Assembly: GCF_030209445.1 (NCBI RefSeq)
Contig: NZ_JARVSD010000009.1
Coordinates: 94,860-158,859 of the forward strand
Source of the DNA: Promicromonospora sp. MEB111
GTDB lineage: Bacteria; Actinomycetota; Actinomycetes; Actinomycetales; Cellulomonadaceae
Direction: 5' to 3'
DNA: 64,000 nucleotides
The notes beneath the pieces were generated by a model that saw nothing but the letters and a program-made list of their open reading frames with translations, searched no databases and had not been told where the DNA came from. Below are positions 37,931 to 45,893 of the stretch, in pieces. How positions within the stretch are numbered: position 1 is the first letter of the stretch; each line of letters begins with the position of its first letter. The position numbers were made by a program, and so were the translations under genes.

Positions 37931-39208
37931 ATGTCAACTACGTTCCTGCGCCGAGCGCGCGGAGCCGTGGTGCTCGGCATGGCCCCGGTCCTCGCGCTCG
38001 CGGCCTGCGGCTCGGAGGGCGGCAGCGGCGACGCGGCCGACGACGGCTCCGTGCGCATGCTCGTGAACATCACGGACAACCTGACCCAGGCCAAGTGGGA
38101 GGAGCTGGTCAAGCCCTTCGAGGACGAGACCGGGATCGACGTCAAGATCGAGGGACCCAGCGGCCAGTCGGTCGCCGAGTCGTTCCCCGCGCTCCTCGCG
38201 GCGGGCACCGCCCCCGACGTCATCGAGTCGATCGTGCCGGGGCCCGACACCGCCCCGGAGGTGCTCGACCTGACGGAGTACGAGTGGGCCTCCGGCACCC
38301 CGATGGCCGACCTGTACTCGACGGACGGCACGATCAACGTCGTCGGCGTCGGCATGCAGGCGCAGTCGCTGATGTACTACAACGCGGACCTCTTCAAGGA
38401 GGCGGGCATCACCGAGCCGCCGACCACCTGGGACGAGCTGGACGACGCGCTCGCCGCCCTCGACGAGCAGGGCGTGGCCACCCCCATCGCCTTCGCCTCG
38501 GACTGGGCCACCGGCGTGCAGGTCCAGGAGATCTGGCACCCCCAGCAGAACGTCACCACGCCGGGCTGGCAGCAGAGCGTCGCGGACGGTTCCTCCACCC
38601 TGGGCGACCAGTTCCAGCCGGTGTTCGAGCACGTCGCCGACTGGATCGACGCGGGCTACACGACGGCCGACGACGTGGCGACCGACAGCGGCACGCAGGA
38701 GGCCAACTTCATCGCGGGCGACGTGGGCGTCTACCCGATGGGCTCCTGGTTCAGCACCACGCTCGCGGCGTCCCCGCCGGAGTTCGAGGTGGGCGTGTTC
38801 GCCCCGCCGGTCGACGACGCCGCAGACGCCCCCGGACCCATGGGCGCCACCCTGGCCTTCCCGTACATGGTGTGGAAGGGCACGGCGAACCCGGACGGCG
38901 CCACGGCGCTGGTCGAGTACCTGACCACGGACGAGGCCGCCATCGCCGCCCAGGCGGACATGGACAGCTTCAGCCGCGAGGGCCTGGAGCCCAGCAGCAA
39001 CGAGTACGCGGGGATGGTGCAGGAGCTGTCCGACGCCGCGCCGTCGTACGTGGTGCCCGGCAACCAGACCGTCGGCGACTACGCGCTGCCGGTCGCGGGG
39101 TTCAACCCGAAGTTCACCGAGCTCGTCCAGGGCCTGTGGCAGGGTCGCGCGCCGGCCGACGTCGCCGGCGACCTGACCGCCTGGTACGAGGCGGAGAAGC
39201 TCGGCTGA
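37931..39208 (+). CDS. ABC transporter sugar-binding lipoprotein
   Basis: 425 aa from the ATG at 37931 (AGGGAGA upstream). A lipoprotein signal (AVVLGMAPVLALAACGS, lipobox LAAC) is followed by a family-1 extracellular solute-binding fold: TQAKWEELVKPFEDETGIDV, SFPALLAAGTAPDVI, YYNADLFKEAGITEPPTTWD and VGVYPMGSWFSTTL. It captures an oligosaccharide or sugar for the two permeases encoded next. An operator-like TGTCATACAT just upstream joins it to the GntR regulon, which suggests L-fucose- or L-rhamnose-containing glycans. Confidence 0.92.
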   Translation: MSTTFLRRARGAVVLGMAPVLALAACGSEGGSGDAADDGSVRMLVNITDNLTQAKWEELVKPFEDETGIDVKIEGPSGQSVAESFPALLAAGTAPDVIESIVPGPDTAPEVLDLTEYEWASGTPMADLYSTDGTINVVGVGMQAQSLMYYNADLFKEAGITEPPTTWDELDDALAALDEQGVATPIAFASDWATGVQVQEIWHPQQNVTTPGWQQSVADGSSTLGDQFQPVFEHVADWIDAGYTTADDVATDSGTQEANFIAGDVGVYPMGSWFSTTLAASPPEFEVGVFAPPVDDAADAPGPMGATLAFPYMVWKGTANPDGATALVEYLTTDEAAIAAQADMDSFSREGLEPSSNEYAGMVQELSDAAPSYVVPGNQTVGDYALPVAGFNPKFTELVQGLWQGRAPADVAGDLTAWYEAEKLG

Positions 39209-39209
39209 C

Positions 39210-40124
39210 ATGGCGCGCACCACGACCACCCGGCGGGGCGTCCTCTCCGGTCTCGCGAACGGGCTGATGACCCTCCCGGCCGCCGCCGTCTACACCGGGC
39301 TGACGGTGGTGCCGGTCGGGTACGCCGTCTACTACTCGTTCACGCAGTACAACGGGATCCCGAGCCAGGCGCCCACGTGGGTGGGCTGGGAGAACTACGC
39401 GCGGATCATCGCCGACCCGATCGGCGACCTGCGCCCGGCGGCCTGGGTGACGCTCGTGATCGCCGTGGTCGGCGCGTTCCTGGTGAACGGCGCCGCCCTC
39501 GGCCTCGCGCTGCTGCTGCGCCGCACCACGGCGCTCAACACGTTCGCGCGCGCCGTCATGTTCTACCCGCACGTGCTGTCGGCCCTGATCGTCGGGTTCC
39601 TGTGGCAGGCGATCCTGGGGCCGCAGGGCGCGGTGAACAACCTGCTGGAGAACGCGGGTCGGTCCACCTGGCCCTTCCTGTCCGACCCGGACTGGGCGCT
39701 GGTCACCCTCATCGGCGTGATCGTGTGGGCGCAGTTCGGCGTGCAGCTCGTCCTGTACCTGGCGGGCCTGCAGGCGGTCTCGCCGGAGCTCCAGGAGGCC
39801 GCGCGGCTCGACGGCGCGGGCGGTCCCCAGGTGTTCCGGCACGTGACCTGGCCGGCGCTGGCGCCGACCGTGACGGTCACGATCGTCACGTCGATCCTGT
39901 CGCTGCTCAAGGTCTACGACGTGGTGCTGGGCCTGACCAACGGCGGGCCGGGGGACGCCACGCAGACCTGGGCGTACGAGATCCTCGCGGTCTCGTTCGC
40001 CAACAACAAGGTGGGCCTCGCGTGCGCGCAGGCGGTCCTGCTCGTCGTCGTGGCCGGGGTCCTGTCATTCACGATCATCGCGCTCCGCAGGCGGGCCGAA
40101 GAAGGAGCGGAGGCCGTCGGATGA
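39210..40124 (+). CDS. Sugar ABC transporter permease (MalF type)
   Basis: 304 aa with six predicted membrane helices (for example LPAAAVYTGLTVVPVGYAVY, LVTLIGVIVWAQFGVQLVLY). The EAA loop reads EAARLDGAGGPQVFRHVTWP, the contact site for the ATPase. It starts one base after the binding-protein stop and overlaps the next permease by 4 nt. It forms the inner-membrane channel with that permease; no ATP-binding subunit is encoded here, so a shared MsmK-like ATPase must be used. Confidence 0.93.
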   Translation: MARTTTTRRGVLSGLANGLMTLPAAAVYTGLTVVPVGYAVYYSFTQYNGIPSQAPTWVGWENYARIIADPIGDLRPAAWVTLVIAVVGAFLVNGAALGLALLLRRTTALNTFARAVMFYPHVLSALIVGFLWQAILGPQGAVNNLLENAGRSTWPFLSDPDWALVTLIGVIVWAQFGVQLVLYLAGLQAVSPELQEAARLDGAGGPQVFRHVTWPALAPTVTVTIVTSILSLLKVYDVVLGLTNGGPGDATQTWAYEILAVSFANNKVGLACAQAVLLVVVAGVLSFTIIALRRRAEEGAEAVG

Positions 40125-40963
40125 CGCGCACCAGCCCGATCCGCACGGCGGTCCGCGTCGCCGTCGTGGCCGTGCTCTCGGCCGCCATGCTCGTGCCGAT
40201 GTACATCATGGTCGTCAACGCGTTCAAGCCGCAGCAGGAGATCCTGCTGTCGCCGCTCGGGTTCGACCTGGCCACCCTGACCACCGACCACATCGCGGCC
40301 GCGTGGCAGAACACGAGCTTTCCGGTGGTCGAGGGCTACGCCGTCACGCTGTTCCTGGTGCTGGCGTGCAACGTGGTGGCCATCGGGGCGTCGGTCCCGG
40401 CCGCGTACACCATCGCCCGCACGCCCACGCCGCTGTTCCGGTTCCTGCTGTTCTTCTTCGTCGCGGGCATGTTCGTGCCGGCGCAGATCATCCTGGTTCC
40501 GGCGATCTTCGTGCTCAAGGCGCTCGGGCTCATGGGCACGCTGCCGGGCCTGGTGCTGTTCATGTCGTCGACGATGATCCCGTTCACGCTCTTCATCTTC
40601 AGCGGGTACATCCGGATGCTGCCGAGGTCGCTGGACGAGGCCGCGGCGATCGACGGCGCGGGGCGCCAGCGCATCCTCTGGACCATCGTGTTCCCGCTCA
40701 TGCGGCCGATCGTCGCCACCGCGTTCATCCTCAACGCGCTGAGCGCCTGGAACGACTTCGTGAGCCCGCAGCTCATCCTCGGCCCCGGCTCGCAGTTCCG
40801 GACGATCACCACCGGCGTGTACGCCGCGGTGTCCACCTACACGACCAACTACGAGATCGTCTTCCCCACCCTGCTGCTCGCCGTGGTGCCGATCCTGCTG
40901 ATCTTCGTGCTCATGCAGCGGCACATCATGGGCGGCCTCTCGGCGGGGGCCGTCAAGGGCTGA
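40121..40963 (+). CDS. Sugar ABC transporter permease (MalG type)
   Basis: 280 aa with six helices (AVLSAAMLVPMYIMVVNAF, FLLFFFVAGMFVPAQIILVP, LLLAVVPILLIFVLMQ). The EAA motif is EAAAIDGAGRQRILWTIVFP. The C terminus MGGLSAGAVKG is typical of MalG-like carbohydrate permeases. Start confirmed by the ATGA overlap with the preceding gene. Partner of the 39210-40124 permease. Confidence 0.93.
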   Translation: MTRTSPIRTAVRVAVVAVLSAAMLVPMYIMVVNAFKPQQEILLSPLGFDLATLTTDHIAAAWQNTSFPVVEGYAVTLFLVLACNVVAIGASVPAAYTIARTPTPLFRFLLFFFVAGMFVPAQIILVPAIFVLKALGLMGTLPGLVLFMSSTMIPFTLFIFSGYIRMLPRSLDEAAAIDGAGRQRILWTIVFPLMRPIVATAFILNALSAWNDFVSPQLILGPGSQFRTITTGVYAAVSTYTTNYEIVFPTLLLAVVPILLIFVLMQRHIMGGLSAGAVKG

Positions 40964-41006
40964 GCCCGCCTTGCCCGCATCCCACCCGTCTTCAAGGAGA
41001 CCCCCG

Positions 41007-41711
41007 ATGACCGTCGACTTCACCGACTCCAAGCAGGTCGCCCAGGCGATCCAGTACACCAACGTCAACCCGGACCTGACCCGGGCGGGCCTCATCGCGC
41101 ACGTCGAGACCTGCGTCGAGTACGGGTTCGACGCCGCGATGATCGCGCCCTACTGGGTGTCGCTCGCCAAGGACGTGCTGGCCGGCACGGGCGTGCGCGT
41201 GGCCTCGACCCTCAACTTCCCGATGGCCAACGACACCCTGTCGATGCGGCTGGCCGCGCTGCGGGCGCTGGTGGCCGAGGGCGTGGACGAGTTCGACTTC
41301 CCGCCGCACCCCGGGCTCCTGCTCGGCGGCGACGAGGACCTGTACGCCCAGGACATCACCGAGATCGTGCAGGTGGCCCATGCCGAGGGCGTCAAGGTCA
41401 AGGCGATGCTGGAGTTCGGGTTCCTGGAGACGGACGAGCTCAAGGTGAAGGCCACCCGGATCGCCTACGAGGCGGGCGTCGACTGGGTCAAGCAGTCCTC
41501 GGGCTGGGGCAAGGGCGGCCTCGCGGCCACGGAGCACGACGTGCGCCTGCTCGCCGAGAACATCGAGGCGCCGTGCCGGGTCAAGGTGTCCGGCAAGGTC
41601 AACTCGCTGGAGAAGATGCGGTCCCTGTTCGAGGCCGGCGCGGAGCTGGTCGGCACCAGCTCGGGTCCGGCGATCGTCGACGGCCTGGTGGGGGACCCGG
41701 ATGCCTACTGA
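41007..41711 (+). CDS. DeoC-like aldolase (deoxyribose-phosphate aldolase family)
   Basis: 234 aa from the ATG at 41007 (AAGGAG upstream). TIM-barrel aldolase with the equivalents of DERA active-site residues: the Schiff-base lysine in VDWVKQSSGWGKGG (position of the family KTSTG), the second lysine in CRVKVSGKV, and the aspartate in VDEFDFPPHPG. DeoC cleaves 2-deoxyribose 5-phosphate to acetaldehyde and glyceraldehyde 3-phosphate. Here it overlaps a ribokinase-like gene and lies before an RbsD-like gene, so it may act on a phosphorylated deoxy or keto sugar. This is not a step of the oxidative fucose route. Substrate open. Confidence 0.83.
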   Translation: MTVDFTDSKQVAQAIQYTNVNPDLTRAGLIAHVETCVEYGFDAAMIAPYWVSLAKDVLAGTGVRVASTLNFPMANDTLSMRLAALRALVAEGVDEFDFPPHPGLLLGGDEDLYAQDITEIVQVAHAEGVKVKAMLEFGFLETDELKVKATRIAYEAGVDWVKQSSGWGKGGLAATEHDVRLLAENIEAPCRVKVSGKVNSLEKMRSLFEAGAELVGTSSGPAIVDGLVGDPDAY

Positions 41712-42693
41712 GACGGTCGCCGGGCGGGCCGCCGTCGCCGTCGTCGGCAGCTACGCCAAGGCCCTGGTCATGACGGCGGACCGGATCCCGGCCCCCGGCG
41801 AGACGCTCATCGGCCGGGACTTCCGCGGGACGTTCGGCGGCAAGGGCTCCGACATGGCCGTCCAGGCGGCCCGGCTCGGGGCGGGGGTGTCGTACCTCGG
41901 CGTGATCGGGGACGACGTCTACGGCGCGGAGTTCCGCGACCTCCTGGAGCTGGAGGGCGTCGACCCGGCCGGGCTGCGGGTTGCGGCGGGCGAGTCGACG
42001 GGCGTCGGGTTCATCGTCAAGGACACGGCGGGCGCCAACGTCATCGTGGTCGACCCCGGGGCGAACGGCAGCTTCTCGCCGGCCGACGTCGACGCGACAG
42101 CCGGTACGCTGCGCGCCGCCGACGTCGCGCTGGCCCAGCTCGAGATCCCGCTGGCCACCGCCCTGCACGCGCTCACCGTGGCGCGCGCGGCGGGGGTCAC
42201 CACGATCCTCAACCCCGCGCCCGCCGTCGACCTGCGCGGGACCGACCTGACCTGCGTGGACGTGCTCACCCCGAACGAGCACGAGGCCAAGGCGGCCCTC
42301 GGCCTCGGGCCCGACGACGCCACGCCGCCCGCGGAGCTGGGCCGGCGCCTGCTGGCCCTCGGCCCGCGTGCCGTGGTGATCACGCTCGGCGAGGCCGGCG
42401 CGCTGGTCGTCACGGCCGACGGCACGGCCGAGGTGGCGCCGGTGCGCGTCGCCGTCGTCGACTCGAACGGGGCGGGCGACAGCTTCAACGCGGCCCTGGC
42501 GGTGGCCCTCGGCGAGGGCCGGGACCTGCCCGCCGCCGCGGGGTTCGCTGGCGCCGTCGCCGCACTGTGCTGCGAGCACTGGGAGACCGTCCCGTCCTAC
42601 CAGGACCGGGCCACGGTCGAGGCGTTCCTGACCACGAGCACGACGACGAGCACGACCACGAGCACGACGACGAGCACGGAGGCGCGACGATGA
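41701..42693 (+). CDS. PfkB/ribokinase family carbohydrate kinase with a Thr/Ser repeat tail
   Basis: 330 aa, overlapping the aldolase gene by 11 nt. VVGSYAKALVMTADRIPAPG and FRGTFGGKGSDMAVQAARLG form the N-terminal sugar-binding signature (GGKGxNxA with SD in place of AN). The anion hole/catalytic motif is DSNGAGDSFNAALAVAL, where SNGAGDSF stands for the common TGAGDxF. The last about 20 residues are TTSTTT repeats from four 12-nt units (42631-42678). Probably phosphorylates a sugar with ATP; ribose or a related pentose is suggested by the RbsD-like neighbour. Confidence 0.87.
   Translation: MPTETVAGRAAVAVVGSYAKALVMTADRIPAPGETLIGRDFRGTFGGKGSDMAVQAARLGAGVSYLGVIGDDVYGAEFRDLLELEGVDPAGLRVAAGESTGVGFIVKDTAGANVIVVDPGANGSFSPADVDATAGTLRAADVALAQLEIPLATALHALTVARAAGVTTILNPAPAVDLRGTDLTCVDVLTPNEHEAKAALGLGPDDATPPAELGRRLLALGPRAVVITLGEAGALVVTADGTAEVAPVRVAVVDSNGAGDSFNAALAVALGEGRDLPAAAGFAGAVAALCCEHWETVPSYQDRATVEAFLTTSTTTSTTTSTTTSTEARR
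42631..42678 (+). repeat. Four 12-nt tandem repeats at the 3' end of the kinase gene
   Basis: ACCACGAGCACG and ACGACGAGCACG alternate four times (48 bp), encoding the TTST/TTST tail just before the stop and the overlapping rbsD-like start at 42690. Such a tract can expand or contract in frame. Confidence 0.85.
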
Positions 42694-43187
42694 GAGCCGG
42701 ACGGATCCTGCACCCCGGGCTGGCCGGGAGCCTGGCCACGCTGGGGCACACCGACGTGGTGCTGGTCACCGACGCGGGCTTCCCCATCCCGGACGGCGCG
42801 AACCGGGTGGACCTCGCCCTGACGCGCGGGCAGCCCGACGTGCAGTCGGTGCTGCGGGCGCTCCTGGACTCGACCTACTTCGAGGAGGCGCACTTCGCCA
42901 CCGAGCTCAAGACCCACCACCCGCGCCTGTACGGCGAGGTGCAGGACATCTTCACCGGCTCCGGGGCGACGTTCCACGGGACCACGCACGAGGCGCTCAT
43001 CGCCGAGTGGGCGCCGCGCGCCAAGGTCGTGGTGCGGTCCGGCTCGTTCGAGCCCTGGGCCAACTTCGCCCTGGTGGCCTCGACGGCGCCGTTCGAGTGG
43101 TTCGACGACGACGAGGTGACGATCCTGCCCGCGTACGTGGAGCGGCGTCGGCTGATCAGCGAGTCCGTCCGCCCGGACCTCGCCTGA
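42690..43187 (+). CDS. RbsD/FucU-family sugar mutarotase (pyranase)
   Basis: 165 aa, in ATGA overlap with the kinase gene. It has the conserved histidine and aspartate of the family in LGHTDVVLVTDAGFPIPDG and the C-terminal RSGSFEPWANFALV strand. DAGxPIP and the C-terminal ANxxL motif are closer to RbsD (ribose pyranase) than to FucU as I remember them. It is about 25 residues longer than RbsD because of an insertion around IFTGSGATFHGTTHEA. It interconverts cyclic sugar forms so that the kinase or the aldose dehydrogenase gets the right anomer. Fucose mutarotase remains possible in this context. Confidence 0.83.
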   Translation: MRAGRILHPGLAGSLATLGHTDVVLVTDAGFPIPDGANRVDLALTRGQPDVQSVLRALLDSTYFEEAHFATELKTHHPRLYGEVQDIFTGSGATFHGTTHEALIAEWAPRAKVVVRSGSFEPWANFALVASTAPFEWFDDDEVTILPAYVERRRLISESVRPDLA

Positions 43188-43244
43188 ACCGGGCTGGGCC
43201 GTTCAGGTTCCCGCAGAAAGGATCAGGGCAGGAAGGATGACGCC

Positions 43245-44153
43245 ATGACGCACAAGGCCGTGCCCCGGAAGATCGACGCCCACCACCACCTCTGGGTCCG
43301 CTCGCGGACGCCGCAGCCCTGGATCGACCCCGGCACGATGGGCGCCATCGACGCCGACTTCACGCCGGACGACCTGGACCGGGCGCTGGCGGGCCAGGGC
43401 GTGACGGGGACGGTCGTGGTGCAGTCCGTGCCGGTCGAGACCGAGACGACGGACCTCCTGGACCTCGCGGCGCGCACCCCGGTGGTCCGGGGCGTGGTCG
43501 GCTGGGTGGACCTCGCCGACCCCGGCGTCGCGGACGCCGTCGCGCGGCTGCGGTCGGGTCCCGGGGGAGCGCACCTGGTCGGCGTCCGGTCGATGGTCCA
43601 GGCGGAGCAGGACCCCGGGTACCTCGACCGCGCGGACCTGCGGCGGGGCCTGCGGACCGTGGCCGGGGAGGGCTTGGCCGTCGACCTGGTGACCCGGCAC
43701 GAGCAGCTCCCCGCCGTCGCCAGCCTGGTGCGTGAGGTGCCCGAGGTGTCGTTCGTGCTGGACCACCTGGGCAAACCGCCGCTCGCCGGCGACGACCCCA
43801 CCACCGCGGGCGACCTCGCGGACTGGGCCGCGGCGATCGACGCCATCGCCGCAGCGCCGAACGTGACGGCCAAGCTGTCCGGCCTGGTCACCGAGGCGTC
43901 GTGGGACCACTGGTCGACCGAGGGCCTGCGGCCCGCCGTCGCCCGTGCGGTCGAGGCCTTCGGGCCCGGGAGGCTGATGTTCGGCTCCGACTGGCCCGTC
44001 AGCCTCCTGGCCACCCGCTACGACCGGTGGGTCGACACGCTGACGGACCTCCTGGCCGGGCTGTCGCCCACCGAGCAGGACGCGATCTGGCACGGCACGG
44101 CGCGGCGCGCGTACGGCCTGCCCGCACCAACCATCGAAGAGGAGCAAGGATGA
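43245..44153 (+). CDS. Amidohydrolase-family lactonase, probable L-fucono-/L-rhamnono-lactonase
   Basis: 302 aa from the ATG at 43245. COG3618-type TIM barrel: KIDAHHHLWVRS (metal/active-site histidines), VRSMVQAEQDPGYL, FVLDHLGKPPLAG and MFGSDWPVSLL (catalytic aspartate). Members hydrolyse sugar-1,5- and 1,4-lactones. In the proposed pathway it opens the lactone made by the aldose dehydrogenase (35355) to the sugar acid for the dehydratase (33166). It starts 57 nt after the mutarotase gene and overlaps the next start by 4 nt. Confidence 0.87.
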   Translation: MTHKAVPRKIDAHHHLWVRSRTPQPWIDPGTMGAIDADFTPDDLDRALAGQGVTGTVVVQSVPVETETTDLLDLAARTPVVRGVVGWVDLADPGVADAVARLRSGPGGAHLVGVRSMVQAEQDPGYLDRADLRRGLRTVAGEGLAVDLVTRHEQLPAVASLVREVPEVSFVLDHLGKPPLAGDDPTTAGDLADWAAAIDAIAAAPNVTAKLSGLVTEASWDHWSTEGLRPAVARAVEAFGPGRLMFGSDWPVSLLATRYDRWVDTLTDLLAGLSPTEQDAIWHGTARRAYGLPAPTIEEEQG

Positions 44154-45091
44154 AGCTCGCCCGGATCGGAACCCCCGGCCAGGAGCGTCCCGTGGTGCAC
44201 GACGGCGAGGTCTGGCGCGACCTGAGCCCGCTGACGGCCGACATCGACGGGGCGTTCCTCGCGGCCGACGGCGTCGCGCGCACCCGCGCGGCGCTCGCGG
44301 CGGGGACGCTGGAGCCGGTGGACGTCGAGGGCGTGCGGTTCGGCGCCCCGGTCGCGCGGCCGTCGGCGGTCGTCTGCGTGGGCATGAACTACGCCGCGCA
44401 CGCCGCGGAGTCGGGCTCCGCCCCGCCGGAACGCCCGGTGATCTTCCTCAAGACGCCGAACACCGTGGCCGGGCCGGACGACGTCGTCACCATTCCCCGG
44501 GGCAGCCGCAAGACGGACTGGGAGGTGGAGCTCGCGGTGGTGATCGGCCGCCGCGCCAGCTACCTCGACTCGCCCGAGGAGGCTCGCGACGTGATCGCCG
44601 GCTACACCGTGGCCAACGACCTGTCCGAGCGGGCGTGGCAGATCGAGGAGTCCGGCGGCCAGTGGTCCAAGGGCAAGAACGCCCCGGGATTCACGCCGCT
44701 GGGCCCCTGGCTGGTCACGCCCGACGAGGCCGACGCGACGGACGGCGCGGACGGCGCCTTCGGGGCCGGGCTGCGCCTGCGGTCCTGGGTCAACGGCGAG
44801 CCGCGCCAGGACTCGACCACGTCGGACCTGATCTTCGGCGTGGACGTGCTGGTGCACACCCTCAGCCAGTACCTCGCGCTCGAACCGGGCGACGTGCTCC
44901 TGACGGGCACACCCGAGGGCGTGGCGCTGTCGGGCCGGTTCCCGTACCTCGCCCCGGGCGACGTCGTGGAGGTCGAGATCGACGGGCTGGGCCGCCAGCG
45001 GCAGGAGTACGTGGCGTGGGCGCGCTCCACGGAGGACGCCCGTTCCACGGGGAACGCCGGGGTGGCGGAGAACGCCGAGGTGCGCGCATGA
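44150..45091 (+). CDS. Fumarylacetoacetase-family hydrolase, probable 2,4-diketo-3-deoxy-L-fuconate/rhamnonate hydrolase
   Basis: 313 aa, ATGA overlap with the lactonase. The FAH signature is complete: VCVGMNYAAHAAESG, KTDWEVELAVVIGRRASYLD (metal-binding Glu), VANDLSERAWQIEE, GPWLVTPDE and LEPGDVLLTGTPEGV. NDLSERAWQ followed by KGKNAPGFTPLGPWL closely follows the 2,4-diketo-3-deoxy-sugar-acid hydrolases of the L-fucose and L-rhamnose routes (family knowledge), which split the diketo acid into pyruvate and L-lactate. The last about 25 residues are low-complexity (ARSTEDARSTGNAGVAENAE). Confidence 0.88.
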   Translation: MKLARIGTPGQERPVVHDGEVWRDLSPLTADIDGAFLAADGVARTRAALAAGTLEPVDVEGVRFGAPVARPSAVVCVGMNYAAHAAESGSAPPERPVIFLKTPNTVAGPDDVVTIPRGSRKTDWEVELAVVIGRRASYLDSPEEARDVIAGYTVANDLSERAWQIEESGGQWSKGKNAPGFTPLGPWLVTPDEADATDGADGAFGAGLRLRSWVNGEPRQDSTTSDLIFGVDVLVHTLSQYLALEPGDVLLTGTPEGVALSGRFPYLAPGDVVEVEIDGLGRQRQEYVAWARSTEDARSTGNAGVAENAEVRA

Positions 45092-45837
45092 CCGCCTTCG
45101 ACGGCCTCGTCGCCGTCGTCACGGGCGGGTCCTCCGGGATCGGCGCCGCGATCGTGCGCCGGCTGCGTGCGGGCGGCGCACGGGTGGCGGTCTTCGACGT
45201 GGACCCGGACGCGGCCGACGCCGACCTCGCCCTGCCGGTCGACGTGACCGACGCCGCCGCGGTCGAGGCCGCCGTGGCCGCCGTCGAGGCGCAGCTCGGC
45301 CGGCTCGACGTGCTCGTGAACAACGCGGGCATCGGCGCGCAGGGCACCGTGGCCGACAACCCGGACGAGGAGTGGCTGCGGGTGCTCGACCTGAACGTCG
45401 TCGGCATCGCCCGCACCACGCGGGCCGCGCTGCCGCTGCTGCGGCGATCGCCCGCCGCCGCGATCGTCAACACGTGCTCCATCGCGGCGACCGCGGGCCT
45501 GCCCCAGCGCGCGCTGTACAGCGCCAGCAAGGGTGCGGTCCTGGCGCTGACGCAGGCCATGGCCGCGGACCACGTGCGCGAGGGCATCCGCGTCAACGCC
45601 GTGAACCCCGGGACGGTCGACACCCCCTGGGTGGGGCGGCTCCTGGCGAACGCGGCCGACCCGGCGGGCGAGCGCGCCGCCCTGGAGGCCCGGCAGCCGC
45701 ACGGCCGGCTGGTCTCCGCGGACGAGGTCGCCGAGGCGGTCGCCTACCTGGCGAGCCCCCTGGCGGCGTCGACCACGGGAACGACCATCGCGGTGGACGG
45801 CGGCATGCACGCGCTCCGCGTCCGCCCGGCGTCCTGA
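45088..45837 (+). CDS. Short-chain dehydrogenase, probable 2-keto-3-deoxy-L-fuconate/rhamnonate 4-dehydrogenase
   Basis: 249 aa in ATGA overlap with the hydrolase gene. Classical SDR: VVTGGSSGIGAAIVRRL, NNAGIGAQG, catalytic Ser in CSIAATAG, YSASKGAV (Tyr and Lys) and VNPGTVDTPWVGRLL. The C terminus GTTIAVDGGMHALR is complete. It oxidises the 2-keto-3-deoxy sugar acid with NAD+ to the 2,4-diketo acid cleaved by its upstream neighbour. Substrate is inferred from the gene set. A strong hairpin follows at 45845-45870. Confidence 0.9.
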   Translation: MTAFDGLVAVVTGGSSGIGAAIVRRLRAGGARVAVFDVDPDAADADLALPVDVTDAAAVEAAVAAVEAQLGRLDVLVNNAGIGAQGTVADNPDEEWLRVLDLNVVGIARTTRAALPLLRRSPAAAIVNTCSIAATAGLPQRALYSASKGAVLALTQAMAADHVREGIRVNAVNPGTVDTPWVGRLLANAADPAGERAALEARQPHGRLVSADEVAEAVAYLASPLAASTTGTTIAVDGGMHALRVRPAS

Positions 45838-45844
45838 TCTCGAC

Positions 45845-45870
45845 GGCCGGGCGGGCGGTCCCGCCCGGCC
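45845..45870 (+). terminator. Terminator-like hairpin closing the deoxysugar operon
   Basis: GGCCGGGCGG (45845-45854) pairs perfectly with CCGCCCGGCC (45861-45870) around a GCGGTC loop, 7 nt after the SDR stop and 11 nt before the -10 of the next gene. Confidence 0.6.
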
Positions 45871-45893
45871 CGGCCGCGGGTTAGCGTGCGGAG

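Noticed and set aside
42690..43187. Firm call as L-fucose mutarotase FucU.
   Set aside because: DAGFPIP and FEPWANFAL are nearer to RbsD than FucU from memory; context favours fucose but the motif does not, so the call is left at family level.
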